A DNA stretch of 16,056 nt, from NCBI GenBank assembly GCA_966128725.1, contig CBHYLN010000123.1:1-16056 (forward strand). The letters run 5' to 3'. The stretch's first letter is position 1. Every line of letters starts with the position of its first letter. Below, piece after piece: positions 1 through 6,945 of this stretch. This DNA comes from JAFDZV01 sp966128725. GTDB lineage: Bacteria > Bacteroidota > Ignavibacteria > OLB7. The notes below the pieces were generated by a model. That model was given only the letters and a program-made list of their open reading frames with translations. It was not told the origin of the DNA and ran no database searches. The translations under genes and the position numbers were made by a program.

Positions 1-603
1 GCGTTGTTGGCGCCGCCGATGAACTCCCTGAGCTACGAGGAGCTGTACCCGATTGCCGCGTACCATGCGGCCGCCCGGGCAGTGGCCGGCCGGCCGTTGA
101 TCGACCAGATGACCTATCTGGATACGAAGCTCTTCCTGCCCGGGCTGAACCTGTTGTACTCCGACAAGGCCGCGATGGCCGCCTCGGTGGAAACCCGCCC
201 GCCGCTTATCGATACGGAGATCGTGGAGTTCGCCGCCAGGCTGCCGGGCCGTTATAAAATCAGGGGCTCGCAGCAGAAATATCTGCTGAAACGTGCGGCC
301 GAATCGTTCCTGCCGCGTGAGATCATCTATCGCCGCAAGGCCGCGTTTGGAACTCCGATCCGGTCGTGGATGCAGCGCGACCTGGCGGGCGCCGTACGTG
401 AGCAGTTCTCGCGGCCCAGCGAGGCGGTGCGGCGCTTCATCGTGCCCACGCTTCCGTTGGCAATGCTGGATGAGCACGTTGCCGGGCGCAAGGATAACGC
501 CCACAGTCTGTGGGGGCTGCATGCAACGGCCACGTGGATCGATATGAACGCCACGCCAGGGCCTGCCGGCAAACAGCAGACCGCGGAAGAGGGGCGCCGA
601 TGA
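1..603 (+). CDS. Asparagine-synthase-like amidotransferase, C-terminal part (5' end outside window)
   Basis: This is the last 200 codons of an AsnB-type glutamine-dependent amidotransferase; the reading frame is open to the left edge, so the N-terminal glutaminase domain and most of the ATP-pyrophosphatase domain lie outside. The visible part matches the C-terminal synthetase signature: a YLDTKLFLPG stretch, then SDKAAMAASVETRPPLID (family form: DR.SM..S.E.R.PFLD), then KYLLKRAAE and a RRKAAFGTPI block. Known enzymes of this family adenylate a carboxylate and amidate it with ammonia from glutamine. Copies inside polysaccharide loci are thought to act on glycan or other substrates rather than on free aspartate, but the substrate here is unknown. 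The stop codon overlaps the start of the next gene by ATGA, so the two are probably translationally coupled. Confidence 0.9.
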   Translation, partial: ALLAPPMNSLSYEELYPIAAYHAAARAVAGRPLIDQMTYLDTKLFLPGLNLLYSDKAAMAASVETRPPLIDTEIVEFAARLPGRYKIRGSQQKYLLKRAAESFLPREIIYRRKAAFGTPIRSWMQRDLAGAVREQFSRPSEAVRRFIVPTLPLAMLDEHVAGRKDNAHSLWGLHATATWIDMNATPGPAGKQQTAEEGRR

Positions 604-1814
604 GCAAGCCTGGTGGCGCGGTCGCCGCCAACGCGGTTGCCGCCAACACGGTTGCCGGCGACGAGACGGCGCGATTGACGGATGCGTTGCGGCGGCTTCG
701 GGCGTGGCTGGAGCACGAAGGGTTTGCCGGCTTCGAGCCGCACGACGCGCTCACCAGCCCGCTGCTGGCCCGCACACCGCTGGGCCGAAGCCGTCTGCTG
801 CGGCTGGTTGCGTTGCAGGGGCTGCGCCGATTGCCCGTGAACCCACGGCCCATGCTGGGCATTGCACGCCGTGTAAATGCCATCTCGCTGGGATGGGCGT
901 TGCAGGCCTACACCTTGCTGGACGACGGCGATGCCCACCGGCGTGCCGATGCCGCCGTGGATGCGTTGCGCGATATGGCGGCAACCGGATACTCCGGCGC
1001 GGGGTGGGGGTACTATTTCGATTGGCAGACGCGTGCCACCTACAAGCCCGCCGGGCAGCCGATTGTGGTTTCCACTGCCTTCGTGGCGCTGGGCCTTTTG
1101 GCGATGTACGAACGGTTCGGCCGGGCCGACTGCCTGGAGCTTGCCCGCTCGGCATGCGAGTTCGTCCTGCGCGACCTGAATCGCTCGCCGGGCGAGGTCG
1201 GGTTCTGTTTCAGCTACGGTCCGGATGACCACGAGCAGGTGTTTAACGCCTCGATGCTTGGGGCCGAGATGCTTGCGCGTGTTGGCGCCATCACCGGCGA
1301 GGCGGAGCTGCTGAACACCGCGGAGCAGGCAACGGCATTTGTGGTAGCGCATCAACGGGCCGATGGGTCGTGGCCATATGGCCTGTCGCCGCATTGGGGA
1401 TTCGTGGACAACTTCCATACCGGGTACGTGCTCTGCTCGCTGCGAGCATATGCGCGGGCCACCGGTGACGATCGGCATGCCGGGGTCATCGACCGGGGCT
1501 GGCGCTTTTACCGCGAGAACTTCTTTGTTGACGGACGCATCCCGAAGTATTATCACAACAGTCTGTACCCGATCGATGCCCATGCGGTGGCGCAGAGCAT
1601 CGTAACGCTGGCGGAGTTCGGCGATCTCGAAACCGCCCGCCGCGTGGCGTTGCAGGCAATCGACACAATGCAGCGCCGGCGTGGCGACTTCGTGTATCGT
1701 ATCGGCCGGCGCCATACCAACCGCATCGCCTACCTGCGATGGAGCGATGCATGGATGTTCGTTGCCCTTGCGAAGTTGACCCAAGGTGGATATCTTCCAC
1801 CGCTTGGCGATTGA
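600..1814 (+). CDS. Alpha/alpha-toroid (six-hairpin / prenyltransferase-like) protein of a polysaccharide locus
   Basis: Predicted protein of 404 aa. The ATG at 600 is chosen because it forms an ATGA overlap with the upstream stop. The frame runs open to 510, but that would overlap the upstream gene by about 90 bases. No signal peptide is visible. Residues about 95-395 contain repeated paired-helix segments rich in aromatic and glycine turns (GWGYYFDW at 136-143, DGSWPYG at 255-261, VDNFHTGYVL at 269-278, KYYHNSLYPID at 316-326). This pattern is typical of the alpha/alpha-toroid superfamily, which includes terpenoid cyclases, protein prenyltransferases, N-acylglucosamine 2-epimerases and some glycoside hydrolases or lyases. 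Asp and His residues in HWGFVDNFH and IDAHAVAQS could be catalytic. Function is not assigned; a glycan-modifying epimerase, hydrolase or lyase is the most likely kind of activity. The low-complexity N-terminus comes from a short tandem repeat. Confidence 0.85.
   Translation: MSKPGGAVAANAVAANTVAGDETARLTDALRRLRAWLEHEGFAGFEPHDALTSPLLARTPLGRSRLLRLVALQGLRRLPVNPRPMLGIARRVNAISLGWALQAYTLLDDGDAHRRADAAVDALRDMAATGYSGAGWGYYFDWQTRATYKPAGQPIVVSTAFVALGLLAMYERFGRADCLELARSACEFVLRDLNRSPGEVGFCFSYGPDDHEQVFNASMLGAEMLARVGAITGEAELLNTAEQATAFVVAHQRADGSWPYGLSPHWGFVDNFHTGYVLCSLRAYARATGDDRHAGVIDRGWRFYRENFFVDGRIPKYYHNSLYPIDAHAVAQSIVTLAEFGDLETARRVALQAIDTMQRRRGDFVYRIGRRHTNRIAYLRWSDAWMFVALAKLTQGGYLPPLGD
624..656 (+). repeat. 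15-bp in-frame tandem repeat (about 2.2 copies)
   Basis: Two adjacent 15-bp units (624-638 and 639-653) differ at a single base and encode AANAV and AANTV; a third copy begins with GCC and then diverges. The repeat keeps frame and lies in the poorly conserved N-terminal tail of the toroid protein, so length variation here would probably be tolerated. Confidence 0.6.
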
Positions 1815-2025
1815 GCGTAGGGTCCAGACTACGGCGGATCGCTGGCGGCGTGCCCAAACTCGGCGCTCGGTGCTGTAGTGGGTTCCGTGTTAAAACCGGT
1901 CTTGCCCCAACTCGCGTTCATGCATTCGCGCCGAGACAATTCTCCGCGCCTCCAGTACTTCCCCTCCCAATGTCAACCGGCATCCGATCGGCTGCCCGGA
2001 CTCCACGTATTCCTGTTGCCACGTT
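1815..2025. other. Intergenic region of about 210 bp
   Basis: This stretch separates the toroid gene from the DUF354 gene. Reading both strands I find no convincing gene, no strong hairpin and no clear sigma-70-type promoter. A start further upstream for the DUF354 gene is formally possible because its frame stays open into this region, but homologous proteins start close to the WIDLDNSPH motif. A promoter here is plausible from spacing only. Confidence 0.4.
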
Positions 2026-3090
2026 TTGCATCCTCGGCTTTGGATTGACCTTGACAATTCGCCGCACGTGCCGCTGTTTGCGCCGTTGATCGAGCATCTG
2101 CGGGGCGAGGGCTGGGATGTGCGGGTTACGGCGCGTGACTTCGCGCAAACGCTTGATCTGGTGCGGCAGTACGGCCTGGACGCCGTGCCGGTTGGCCGGC
2201 ATGCCGGGCGCAGCAAACTCAGGAAGGTTGCCAATCTTCCGGTGCGCGCCCTGCAACTGGTTGATGCGGTCCGGCAGTTTCGGCCGCATATGGCGCTCAG
2301 CCATGGATCGCGCACACAGGCGATTGCCGCGCGTTTGATGCGTGTGCCGCAGGTTGTGATGTTCGATTACGAGTGGACGGAGCTGCGCATTCTATCGCGG
2401 CTGGCCTGGAAGCTGTTGTGCCCGTCGGCCGTTGGCCCAACACGATTGGCCGAGGTTGGCATTCCGGTTGAAAAGGTGCAGTGGTATGCCGGCCTGAAGG
2501 AGGAGATCTACCTTCGAGGATTTCAGCTCGATCCCGGGTTTCGATCCAGTCTTGGAATCGGCCCGGATGAGCGGTTGGTAACGATCCGTCCGCCGGGGCT
2601 TATCGGTAACTATCACGATGACCGGAGTGAGGTGTTGTGCGGTGCTGCGATTGCGGCCGCATGCGCGCTGCCGAACACCTGCGTGGTGATCCTGCCGAAA
2701 ACGCGCATCGAACGTCAGTTCGTTGAGTCGGTTATGCCGGCATCGCCGGCCGCGCGGGTGATCGTGCCGGAAACGGCCCTGCCGGGCCTGCAACTGCTGG
2801 CGCATTCGTCCGTGGCGATCTCCGGCGGCGGCACGATGAACCGCGAATCGGCGCTGTTGGGTGTGCCCACGTACAGCATATTTACCGGCCGGCGCGGCGC
2901 GGTGGATGAGGATCTTGCCCGCCGGGGCTGGCTTACGTTTCTTGACAGTGTTGCCGATATCTCGGCCATCGAATGGGATCGCCCATTCAACGAACGTATT
3001 ACACGTGTGTCCAGCGCGGTGTATTATGAAATCATCGACACAATCCATAAGTTGGTCAGCTCTTGCCTCCGTACAAAAACAGGCAAGTGA
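2026..3090 (+). CDS. DUF354 family protein (GT-B / UDP-GlcNAc 2-epimerase-like fold)
   Basis: Predicted protein of 354 aa. The N-terminal motif WIDLDNSPHV (residues 6-15), the segment SHGSRTQAIAARLM (92-105) and the C-terminal GGGTMNRESALLGVPTYSIF block (267-286) are hallmarks of DUF354. This family resembles UDP-N-acetylglucosamine 2-epimerase and GT-B glycosyltransferases: two Rossmann-like halves with the nucleotide-sugar site in the C-terminal half. Members are frequent in surface polysaccharide and archaeal or bacterial glycosylation loci, and their reaction is not settled. The start is a TTG directly before the conserved motif, with no clear ribosome-binding site, so the N-terminus is uncertain by some residues. 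GGGTMNRES corresponds to the region that contacts the nucleotide in the epimerase fold. A nucleotide-sugar epimerase or glycosyltransferase role is inferred. Confidence 0.88.
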   Translation: MHPRLWIDLDNSPHVPLFAPLIEHLRGEGWDVRVTARDFAQTLDLVRQYGLDAVPVGRHAGRSKLRKVANLPVRALQLVDAVRQFRPHMALSHGSRTQAIAARLMRVPQVVMFDYEWTELRILSRLAWKLLCPSAVGPTRLAEVGIPVEKVQWYAGLKEEIYLRGFQLDPGFRSSLGIGPDERLVTIRPPGLIGNYHDDRSEVLCGAAIAAACALPNTCVVILPKTRIERQFVESVMPASPAARVIVPETALPGLQLLAHSSVAISGGGTMNRESALLGVPTYSIFTGRRGAVDEDLARRGWLTFLDSVADISAIEWDRPFNERITRVSSAVYYEIIDTIHKLVSSCLRTKTGK

Positions 3091-3369
3091 GCGATCCGAG
3101 TCGCCGGTGGTAATTGCCGACGCTCGAATCGTTTGTCCGGACACGGCGTCCGTACCGACATTTGGGGTGTCGACGGGTGCCGGGTGGTGGTGGACTCCGA
3201 TCCCTGCAAGCGTACATACATCGTTCGCCCGTGGCGAACATCAAAGGCATCAGGCCGCCGAAGGAATTGGGGTTCGTTCGGCAGTGTGTGCCTTGGCGTG
3301 CGCGTGTCATGGCCTGTGGAATCACTACCGCCTCGTTTGTCTGTCCGGGCATCACGACTGGGGTTGTGT
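3091..3369. other. 279-bp leader upstream of the sugar-phosphate transferase
   Basis: No gene is supported here. The frame of the downstream transferase is open back to 3133, but the translated N-terminal extension is not like the family, and the true protein starts at the ATG at 3370. The region has slightly less GC bias than the flanking genes and holds a perfect 7-bp hairpin (3223-3239) and a smaller 5-bp stem with a 5-base loop (3138-3152). It could be a promoter and untranslated leader for the transferase/dehydrogenase pair, but no clean -35/-10 boxes are visible. Confidence 0.4.
3223..3239. other. Short perfect hairpin in untranslated leader
   Basis: GTTCGCC at 3223-3229 pairs exactly with GGCGAAC at 3233-3239 around the three-base loop CGT. 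No T-run follows on either strand. It may be part of a leader structure, an inverted-repeat binding site, or chance. Confidence 0.4.
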
Positions 3370-4800
3370 ATGCGTCTGATGCAATCTATCGGTACAACCA
3401 AGCTGTTGCTTGCGTTGCTGGATGTTCTGGTGCTGGCCGTTACTGCCGCCGGCATTCTGGGCGGTCGTCACGCGTTGTTCGCGTATACCGTGCAGGCAAG
3501 TGAAGTGTTGTTCTTCGCGGGCTCCGCGTTTGTCGCGGTGCTGATTTTCCGTGAGCTCAACCTGTATCGCCATCGTGTCTTCACATCAAAAGCACATCAG
3601 ATTGCCGCGCTGGGCAAGGCCATGCTGGGGCTGGGGCTTCTGCAGGTGGTTGCGCTGTTCTTTATCAAGGACAAGGACGTGCTTGATTACAGCCGCGCCC
3701 ACGTGTTGCTGTTCACCGTTGGCGGATGGGCGGCGTTGTCGATGGTGCGGCTTGCCGTGGTTGGCCTGCTGGACCGCCGGGCAACCATCCGTGGCGAGCA
3801 GGCGCGGCGTGTGCTTATTGTTGGCGCCGGCAGTGCGGGCCAGGATCTGGCAACGCGCATTCTGGAAACGCCCGAGCTGGGGTTGAAGGTTGCCTGCTTC
3901 GTTGACGACGATCCCCGGAAAATCGGGCTTACGCTGATGGGCCGGCCGGTGGTGGGGCCTGTGGCCGACCTGCTGGAGTTCGCCGAGCAATTCCGCGTGC
4001 AGGAGATCTTCATTGCCATCAACTCCATCGAGTATAACCGCCTGCTGGAGATCATCGATTTCTGCCGCATTACCGACCTGCCCGTTACGGTAACGGCCAA
4101 TCACTTCCGCATCGTCCGCGACAAGATCGGCACCAGCGAGTTCACGCTGATCGATTCGCTTACGCTGCGTCCGCAGACGATGGAGCTGTCGCACAGGACC
4201 ATCAAGCGCCTGGTGGATATTGTGGGATCGATTGTGGCGCTTACCCTGCTGGCGCCGCTGCTTGCGGTGATCGCATTGGCGGTGAAGCTGACCTCCGAGG
4301 GGCCCGTCCTGTATCGCTCGCCGGTTGTGGGGAAGAACGGCAAGGAGTTCACGTGGTTCAAGTTCCGGACGATGGTGGTAAACCGTTCGGAGGATTTGCA
4401 CCGCGACCATGTGGAGCAGATCATCCGCGAGAACTCCGCCACGATGAAGCTTGCCAACGATCCGCGCATCACGCGCGTGGGCGCATGGCTGCGGCGCTAC
4501 AGCCTGGACGAGCTGCCGCAGTTGTTCAATGTGCTGCGCGGCGAGATGTCGTTGATTGGCCCGCGGCCGTGCCTGCCGTACGAATACGAACATTTCGATC
4601 AATGGCATCGCAAGCGTTTCACGATCACGCCTGGCATCACGGGATTGTGGCAGGTGGTTGGCCGCAATCGGCATGACGTTACGTTCAACGATTCCATCAT
4701 TCTGGACCTGTACTACATCCAGAATCAGTCGCTGTGGCTGGATGTCAAGATTGTCCTGAAGACGATCCCGATTATTCTTTTTGGCAAGGGAGGGGCGTAG
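3370..4800 (+). CDS. Undecaprenyl-phosphate sugar-phosphate transferase (WbaP/WcaJ-type initiating glycosyltransferase)
   Basis: Predicted membrane protein of 476 aa, the usual length for this polyprenyl glycosylphosphotransferase family. It transfers a sugar-1-phosphate from a nucleotide sugar to a polyprenyl-phosphate carrier in the inner membrane, the first committed step of repeat-unit assembly. Several hydrophobic segments occupy residues about 10-135. A Rossmann-like CoA-binding_3-type domain starts at VLIVGAGSAG (148-157). Another membrane segment at about 280-305 (KRLVDIVGSIVAL) is followed by the catalytic domain with FKFRTM (330-335), RRYSLDELPQLFNVLRGEMS (375-394), LIGPRP (395-400) and ITPGITGLWQV (419-429). 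All key motifs look intact. The ATG at 3370 is chosen because the family begins just before the first membrane helix. The sugar specificity cannot be read from the sequence. The dehydrogenase gene follows after four bases. Confidence 0.95.
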   Translation: MRLMQSIGTTKLLLALLDVLVLAVTAAGILGGRHALFAYTVQASEVLFFAGSAFVAVLIFRELNLYRHRVFTSKAHQIAALGKAMLGLGLLQVVALFFIKDKDVLDYSRAHVLLFTVGGWAALSMVRLAVVGLLDRRATIRGEQARRVLIVGAGSAGQDLATRILETPELGLKVACFVDDDPRKIGLTLMGRPVVGPVADLLEFAEQFRVQEIFIAINSIEYNRLLEIIDFCRITDLPVTVTANHFRIVRDKIGTSEFTLIDSLTLRPQTMELSHRTIKRLVDIVGSIVALTLLAPLLAVIALAVKLTSEGPVLYRSPVVGKNGKEFTWFKFRTMVVNRSEDLHRDHVEQIIRENSATMKLANDPRITRVGAWLRRYSLDELPQLFNVLRGEMSLIGPRPCLPYEYEHFDQWHRKRFTITPGITGLWQVVGRNRHDVTFNDSIILDLYYIQNQSLWLDVKIVLKTIPIILFGKGGA

Positions 4801-4804
4801 CAGG

Positions 4805-5815
4805 ATGATCAGGATTGGCATTATCGGCTGCGGATACTGGGGGCCGAATCTGGTTCGCAACTTCAGCGGTGTACCGGGCGCGCGCGTGAAAACCGTCAGC
4901 GACCTGCGCGTCGGCAGGCTTCAGAGCATCAGCGAAACCTATCCGGATCTGCACGTCACCACCGACTATTCGGAAGTGTTGGCCGATCCCGAGATCGATG
5001 CGATCGTGCTGGCAACGCCGGTTGATACGCATTACACGCTTGGCAGCGAAGCGCTTCGGCACGGCAAACATCTGTTCGTGGAGAAGCCGCTTGCCGCTAC
5101 CGCGCACGACGCCTGGAATCTGGTGGAGCAGGCCCGCAGTGCCGACCGCGTGCTGGTGGTTGGGCATGTGTTCCAGTTTGCGCCGGGCGTGCGCCGTATC
5201 CGCGACGAAATCCGTGCCGGTGTGCTGGGCGCGGTGCATCACATTACCTCCACGCGCATCAATCTGGGGCCGCCCGATCCCACACTGGATGTTATCTGGG
5301 ATCTTGCTCCGCACGATTGCTCGATCATCCTGCATCTGCTTGGCGAGAATCCTTCCAGCGTGATGGCGCGCGGCGACTGTTACCGCCGGCCCGGGATTAT
5401 CGACAATGCCCATGTGGAGCTTGCGTTCCCCAGCGGTGCAACGGCGCACATCCATGTGAGCTGGTTGTCGGCCAACAAGATGCGCCTGATGCAGGTGTTC
5501 GGCGAGCGCGGCTCGATCATCTACGACGAGATGTTGGCGCTGGACGGGAAGGTGAAGCGATACGATAACGGTATCGACAACCGCACAAGCGTTTCCGATC
5601 ACGAGACAACCGCGCTTGGGTATTCCGCCGGCGAAATTCATGTGCTGCAGTTGGAGCAGCACGAGCCGCTCCGCATGGAGTGCGAGGCGTTCATTCGCGC
5701 CATAGCGTCGCGGCAGACTCCGCCCAACGATGGCGAGATGGGCGCGCGCGTGGTGGAGTTGCTGGAGACGATCTCCAAGGTCGCCATCTGGGAGCCTGCC
5801 GCAAGCGACAACTGA
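4805..5815 (+). CDS. Gfo/Idh/MocA family NAD(P)-dependent sugar dehydrogenase
   Basis: Predicted cytoplasmic protein of 336 aa. The ATG at 4805 follows the upstream stop by four bases, directly after an AGG-containing sequence, and places the dinucleotide-binding motif GIIGCGYWG at residues 5-13. The family motif EKP is at 93-95 (Lys is usually the catalytic lysine), and the second active-site segment WDLAPHDCSI is at 166-175. Relatives in glycan loci (the WbpB/WlbA group) oxidise C3 of UDP-N-acetylhexosaminuronic acids or similar sugars to a ketone, which an aminotransferase then aminates. No aminotransferase is present in this window. The tight spacing to the initiating transferase suggests a shared transcript, which probably ends at the hairpin just after this gene. 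The exact substrate is inferred only from family context. Confidence 0.92.
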   Translation: MIRIGIIGCGYWGPNLVRNFSGVPGARVKTVSDLRVGRLQSISETYPDLHVTTDYSEVLADPEIDAIVLATPVDTHYTLGSEALRHGKHLFVEKPLAATAHDAWNLVEQARSADRVLVVGHVFQFAPGVRRIRDEIRAGVLGAVHHITSTRINLGPPDPTLDVIWDLAPHDCSIILHLLGENPSSVMARGDCYRRPGIIDNAHVELAFPSGATAHIHVSWLSANKMRLMQVFGERGSIIYDEMLALDGKVKRYDNGIDNRTSVSDHETTALGYSAGEIHVLQLEQHEPLRMECEAFIRAIASRQTPPNDGEMGARVVELLETISKVAIWEPAASDN

Positions 5816-5818
5816 GCC

Positions 5819-5840
5819 CGCGCGGCAATTGTGCCGTGCG
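5819..5840 (+). terminator. Terminator-like hairpin after the dehydrogenase gene
   Basis: Bases 5819-5827 pair with 5832-5840 in a 9-bp stem (one G-T wobble at 5822/5837) around the four-base loop ATTG, four bases after the TGA at 5813-5815. No T-tract follows, so it is not a classic intrinsic terminator; it may work as a U-less terminator or as a 3'-end stabiliser. The following 190 bases to the next gene contain no gene that I can support. Confidence 0.5.
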
Positions 5841-6027
5841 CGCCATGCCGTGCGATGATCGCCGTGCCGGCCTTTCGGCAATCCGCCGATGCATCCTGTT
5901 TCCGTGTGTGCCTCGTTGATGCCTTCCCTCTTCGCTGGCGCGGTTCTCACGTGCCAGCCCCGTTTCCCCGATTCGGCACATCTATCTCCTCAGAAGGCCT
6001 CAATTCACCCTGAATGCGTGTCGAAAC
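5841..6027. other. Intergenic region upstream of the E1/lipoyl-acyltransferase operon
   Basis: About 190 bp with no supportable gene. It lies after a hairpin and before a set of closely spaced genes (E1-alpha, E1-beta, fusion acyltransferase, SDR), so it is the natural place for their promoter. I could not recognise clear -35/-10 elements or an operator. Confidence 0.35.
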
Positions 6028-6945
6028 ATGGTTGCGGTGTCGGGTCGAAATATGATATTGGGCTCCATGGTGGAGCAATACCGTGCAATGAGGCTGATCC
6101 GTGCTGCGGAGGAGCGCATCCTCGAGCTCTTTTCGCAGGGACGGCTTCGCGGCACCACGCATACCTGTATCGGCCAGGAGGCCAATGCCGTTGGCATCAT
6201 CGGCCATCTGAATCCCTCGGACATCGTCTTTTCCAATCACCGCTGCCACGGTCATTACATTGCGTTTACCGGCGACGTTGCCGGCCTGATCGCCGAGCTG
6301 ATGGGGCGGCGGTCCGGCGTATGCGGCGGGCTCAGCGGCAGCCAGCATCTCTGCAACGGCAACTTCTTTTCCAACGGAGTGCAGGGCGGGATTGTGCCCA
6401 ACGCGGTGGGCATGGCCCATGCGGAGAAGTTGAAGGGAAGCGGTGCGATTGCCGCTGTGTTCCTTGGTGATGGAACGCTGGGCGAGGGGGTTGTGTACGA
6501 ATCGATGAACATCGCCAGCCTGTGGCGCGTGCCGATATTGTTCGTGATCGAAAACAACTACTACGCGCAGAGCACGCCGTCGCGTCTGCAGATCGCCGGC
6601 AGCATTACGGCGCGCCCCGAGGCATTTGGTATCCGTACGGTCGAGATAACATCCACCGATGTGGAGGCGATCGCCGCTGTTGCGGCCGACGCCGTGGCGG
6701 CTGTACGCCGGCAGGATGGGCCGGTATGCCTGGTGGTGAATACGTATCGCCTGGCCCCGCACAGCAAGGGCGACGACAACCGCGATCCGGCCGAGATCGA
6801 GGCGCGGCGCGCGCTGGATCCGCTTACCGTTGCCGGGTTGCGGCTGGCGCCCGACGTGGTTGCCGGCATCGCCGCCGAATGCGCTGCCGTGGTGGATGCC
6901 GCGGTTGCCGCCGCCGAGGCCAGCGAAACCGTGGAGGGCGCCTGA
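6028..6945 (+). CDS. 2-oxoacid dehydrogenase E1 component, alpha subunit (thiamine diphosphate-dependent)
   Basis: Predicted protein of 305 aa, somewhat short for the family. Alpha subunits of alpha2beta2 E1 enzymes bind ThDP with the beta subunit, decarboxylate a 2-oxoacid and acylate a lipoyl group reductively. Visible motifs: THTCIGQEAN (44-53), SNHRCHGHY (69-77), the ThDP/Mg site starting GDGTLGEGVVYESMNIAS (147-164) and ending VIENN (173-177), and a YRLAPHSKGDD segment (240-250). The last matches the conserved phosphorylation-loop region (R...HS..DD) of pyruvate and branched-chain E1 alpha. ATG codons at 6028, 6052 and 6067 are in frame and none has a good ribosome-binding site, so the N-terminus is uncertain. 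The stop overlaps the beta-subunit start by one base (TGATG). Acetoin dehydrogenase alpha is the nearest alternative; the context with a sugar acyltransferase is unusual for either. Confidence 0.92.
   Translation: MVAVSGRNMILGSMVEQYRAMRLIRAAEERILELFSQGRLRGTTHTCIGQEANAVGIIGHLNPSDIVFSNHRCHGHYIAFTGDVAGLIAELMGRRSGVCGGLSGSQHLCNGNFFSNGVQGGIVPNAVGMAHAEKLKGSGAIAAVFLGDGTLGEGVVYESMNIASLWRVPILFVIENNYYAQSTPSRLQIAGSITARPEAFGIRTVEITSTDVEAIAAVAADAVAAVRRQDGPVCLVVNTYRLAPHSKGDDNRDPAEIEARRALDPLTVAGLRLAPDVVAGIAAECAAVVDAAVAAAEASETVEGA

Noticed and set aside
327..1784. Long open frame of 485 codons on the minus strand
   Set aside because: It lies antisense to the amidotransferase and toroid genes, whose plus-strand products have clear family motifs. 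The minus-strand product is low-complexity, rich in Arg, His, Gln and Pro, as expected for antisense frames in high-GC DNA.
3133..3369. N-terminal extension of the sugar-phosphate transferase from 3133
   Set aside because: The frame is open, but the encoded 79 residues are rich in Arg, Ser and Cys and unlike any family member. The ATG at 3370 sits immediately before the first membrane helix as in homologs.
3586..4860. Long minus-strand open frame of 424 codons
   Set aside because: It mirrors the sugar-phosphate transferase, which has all catalytic motifs on the plus strand. The minus product shows no recognisable domain and an excess of Gln, His and Arg.
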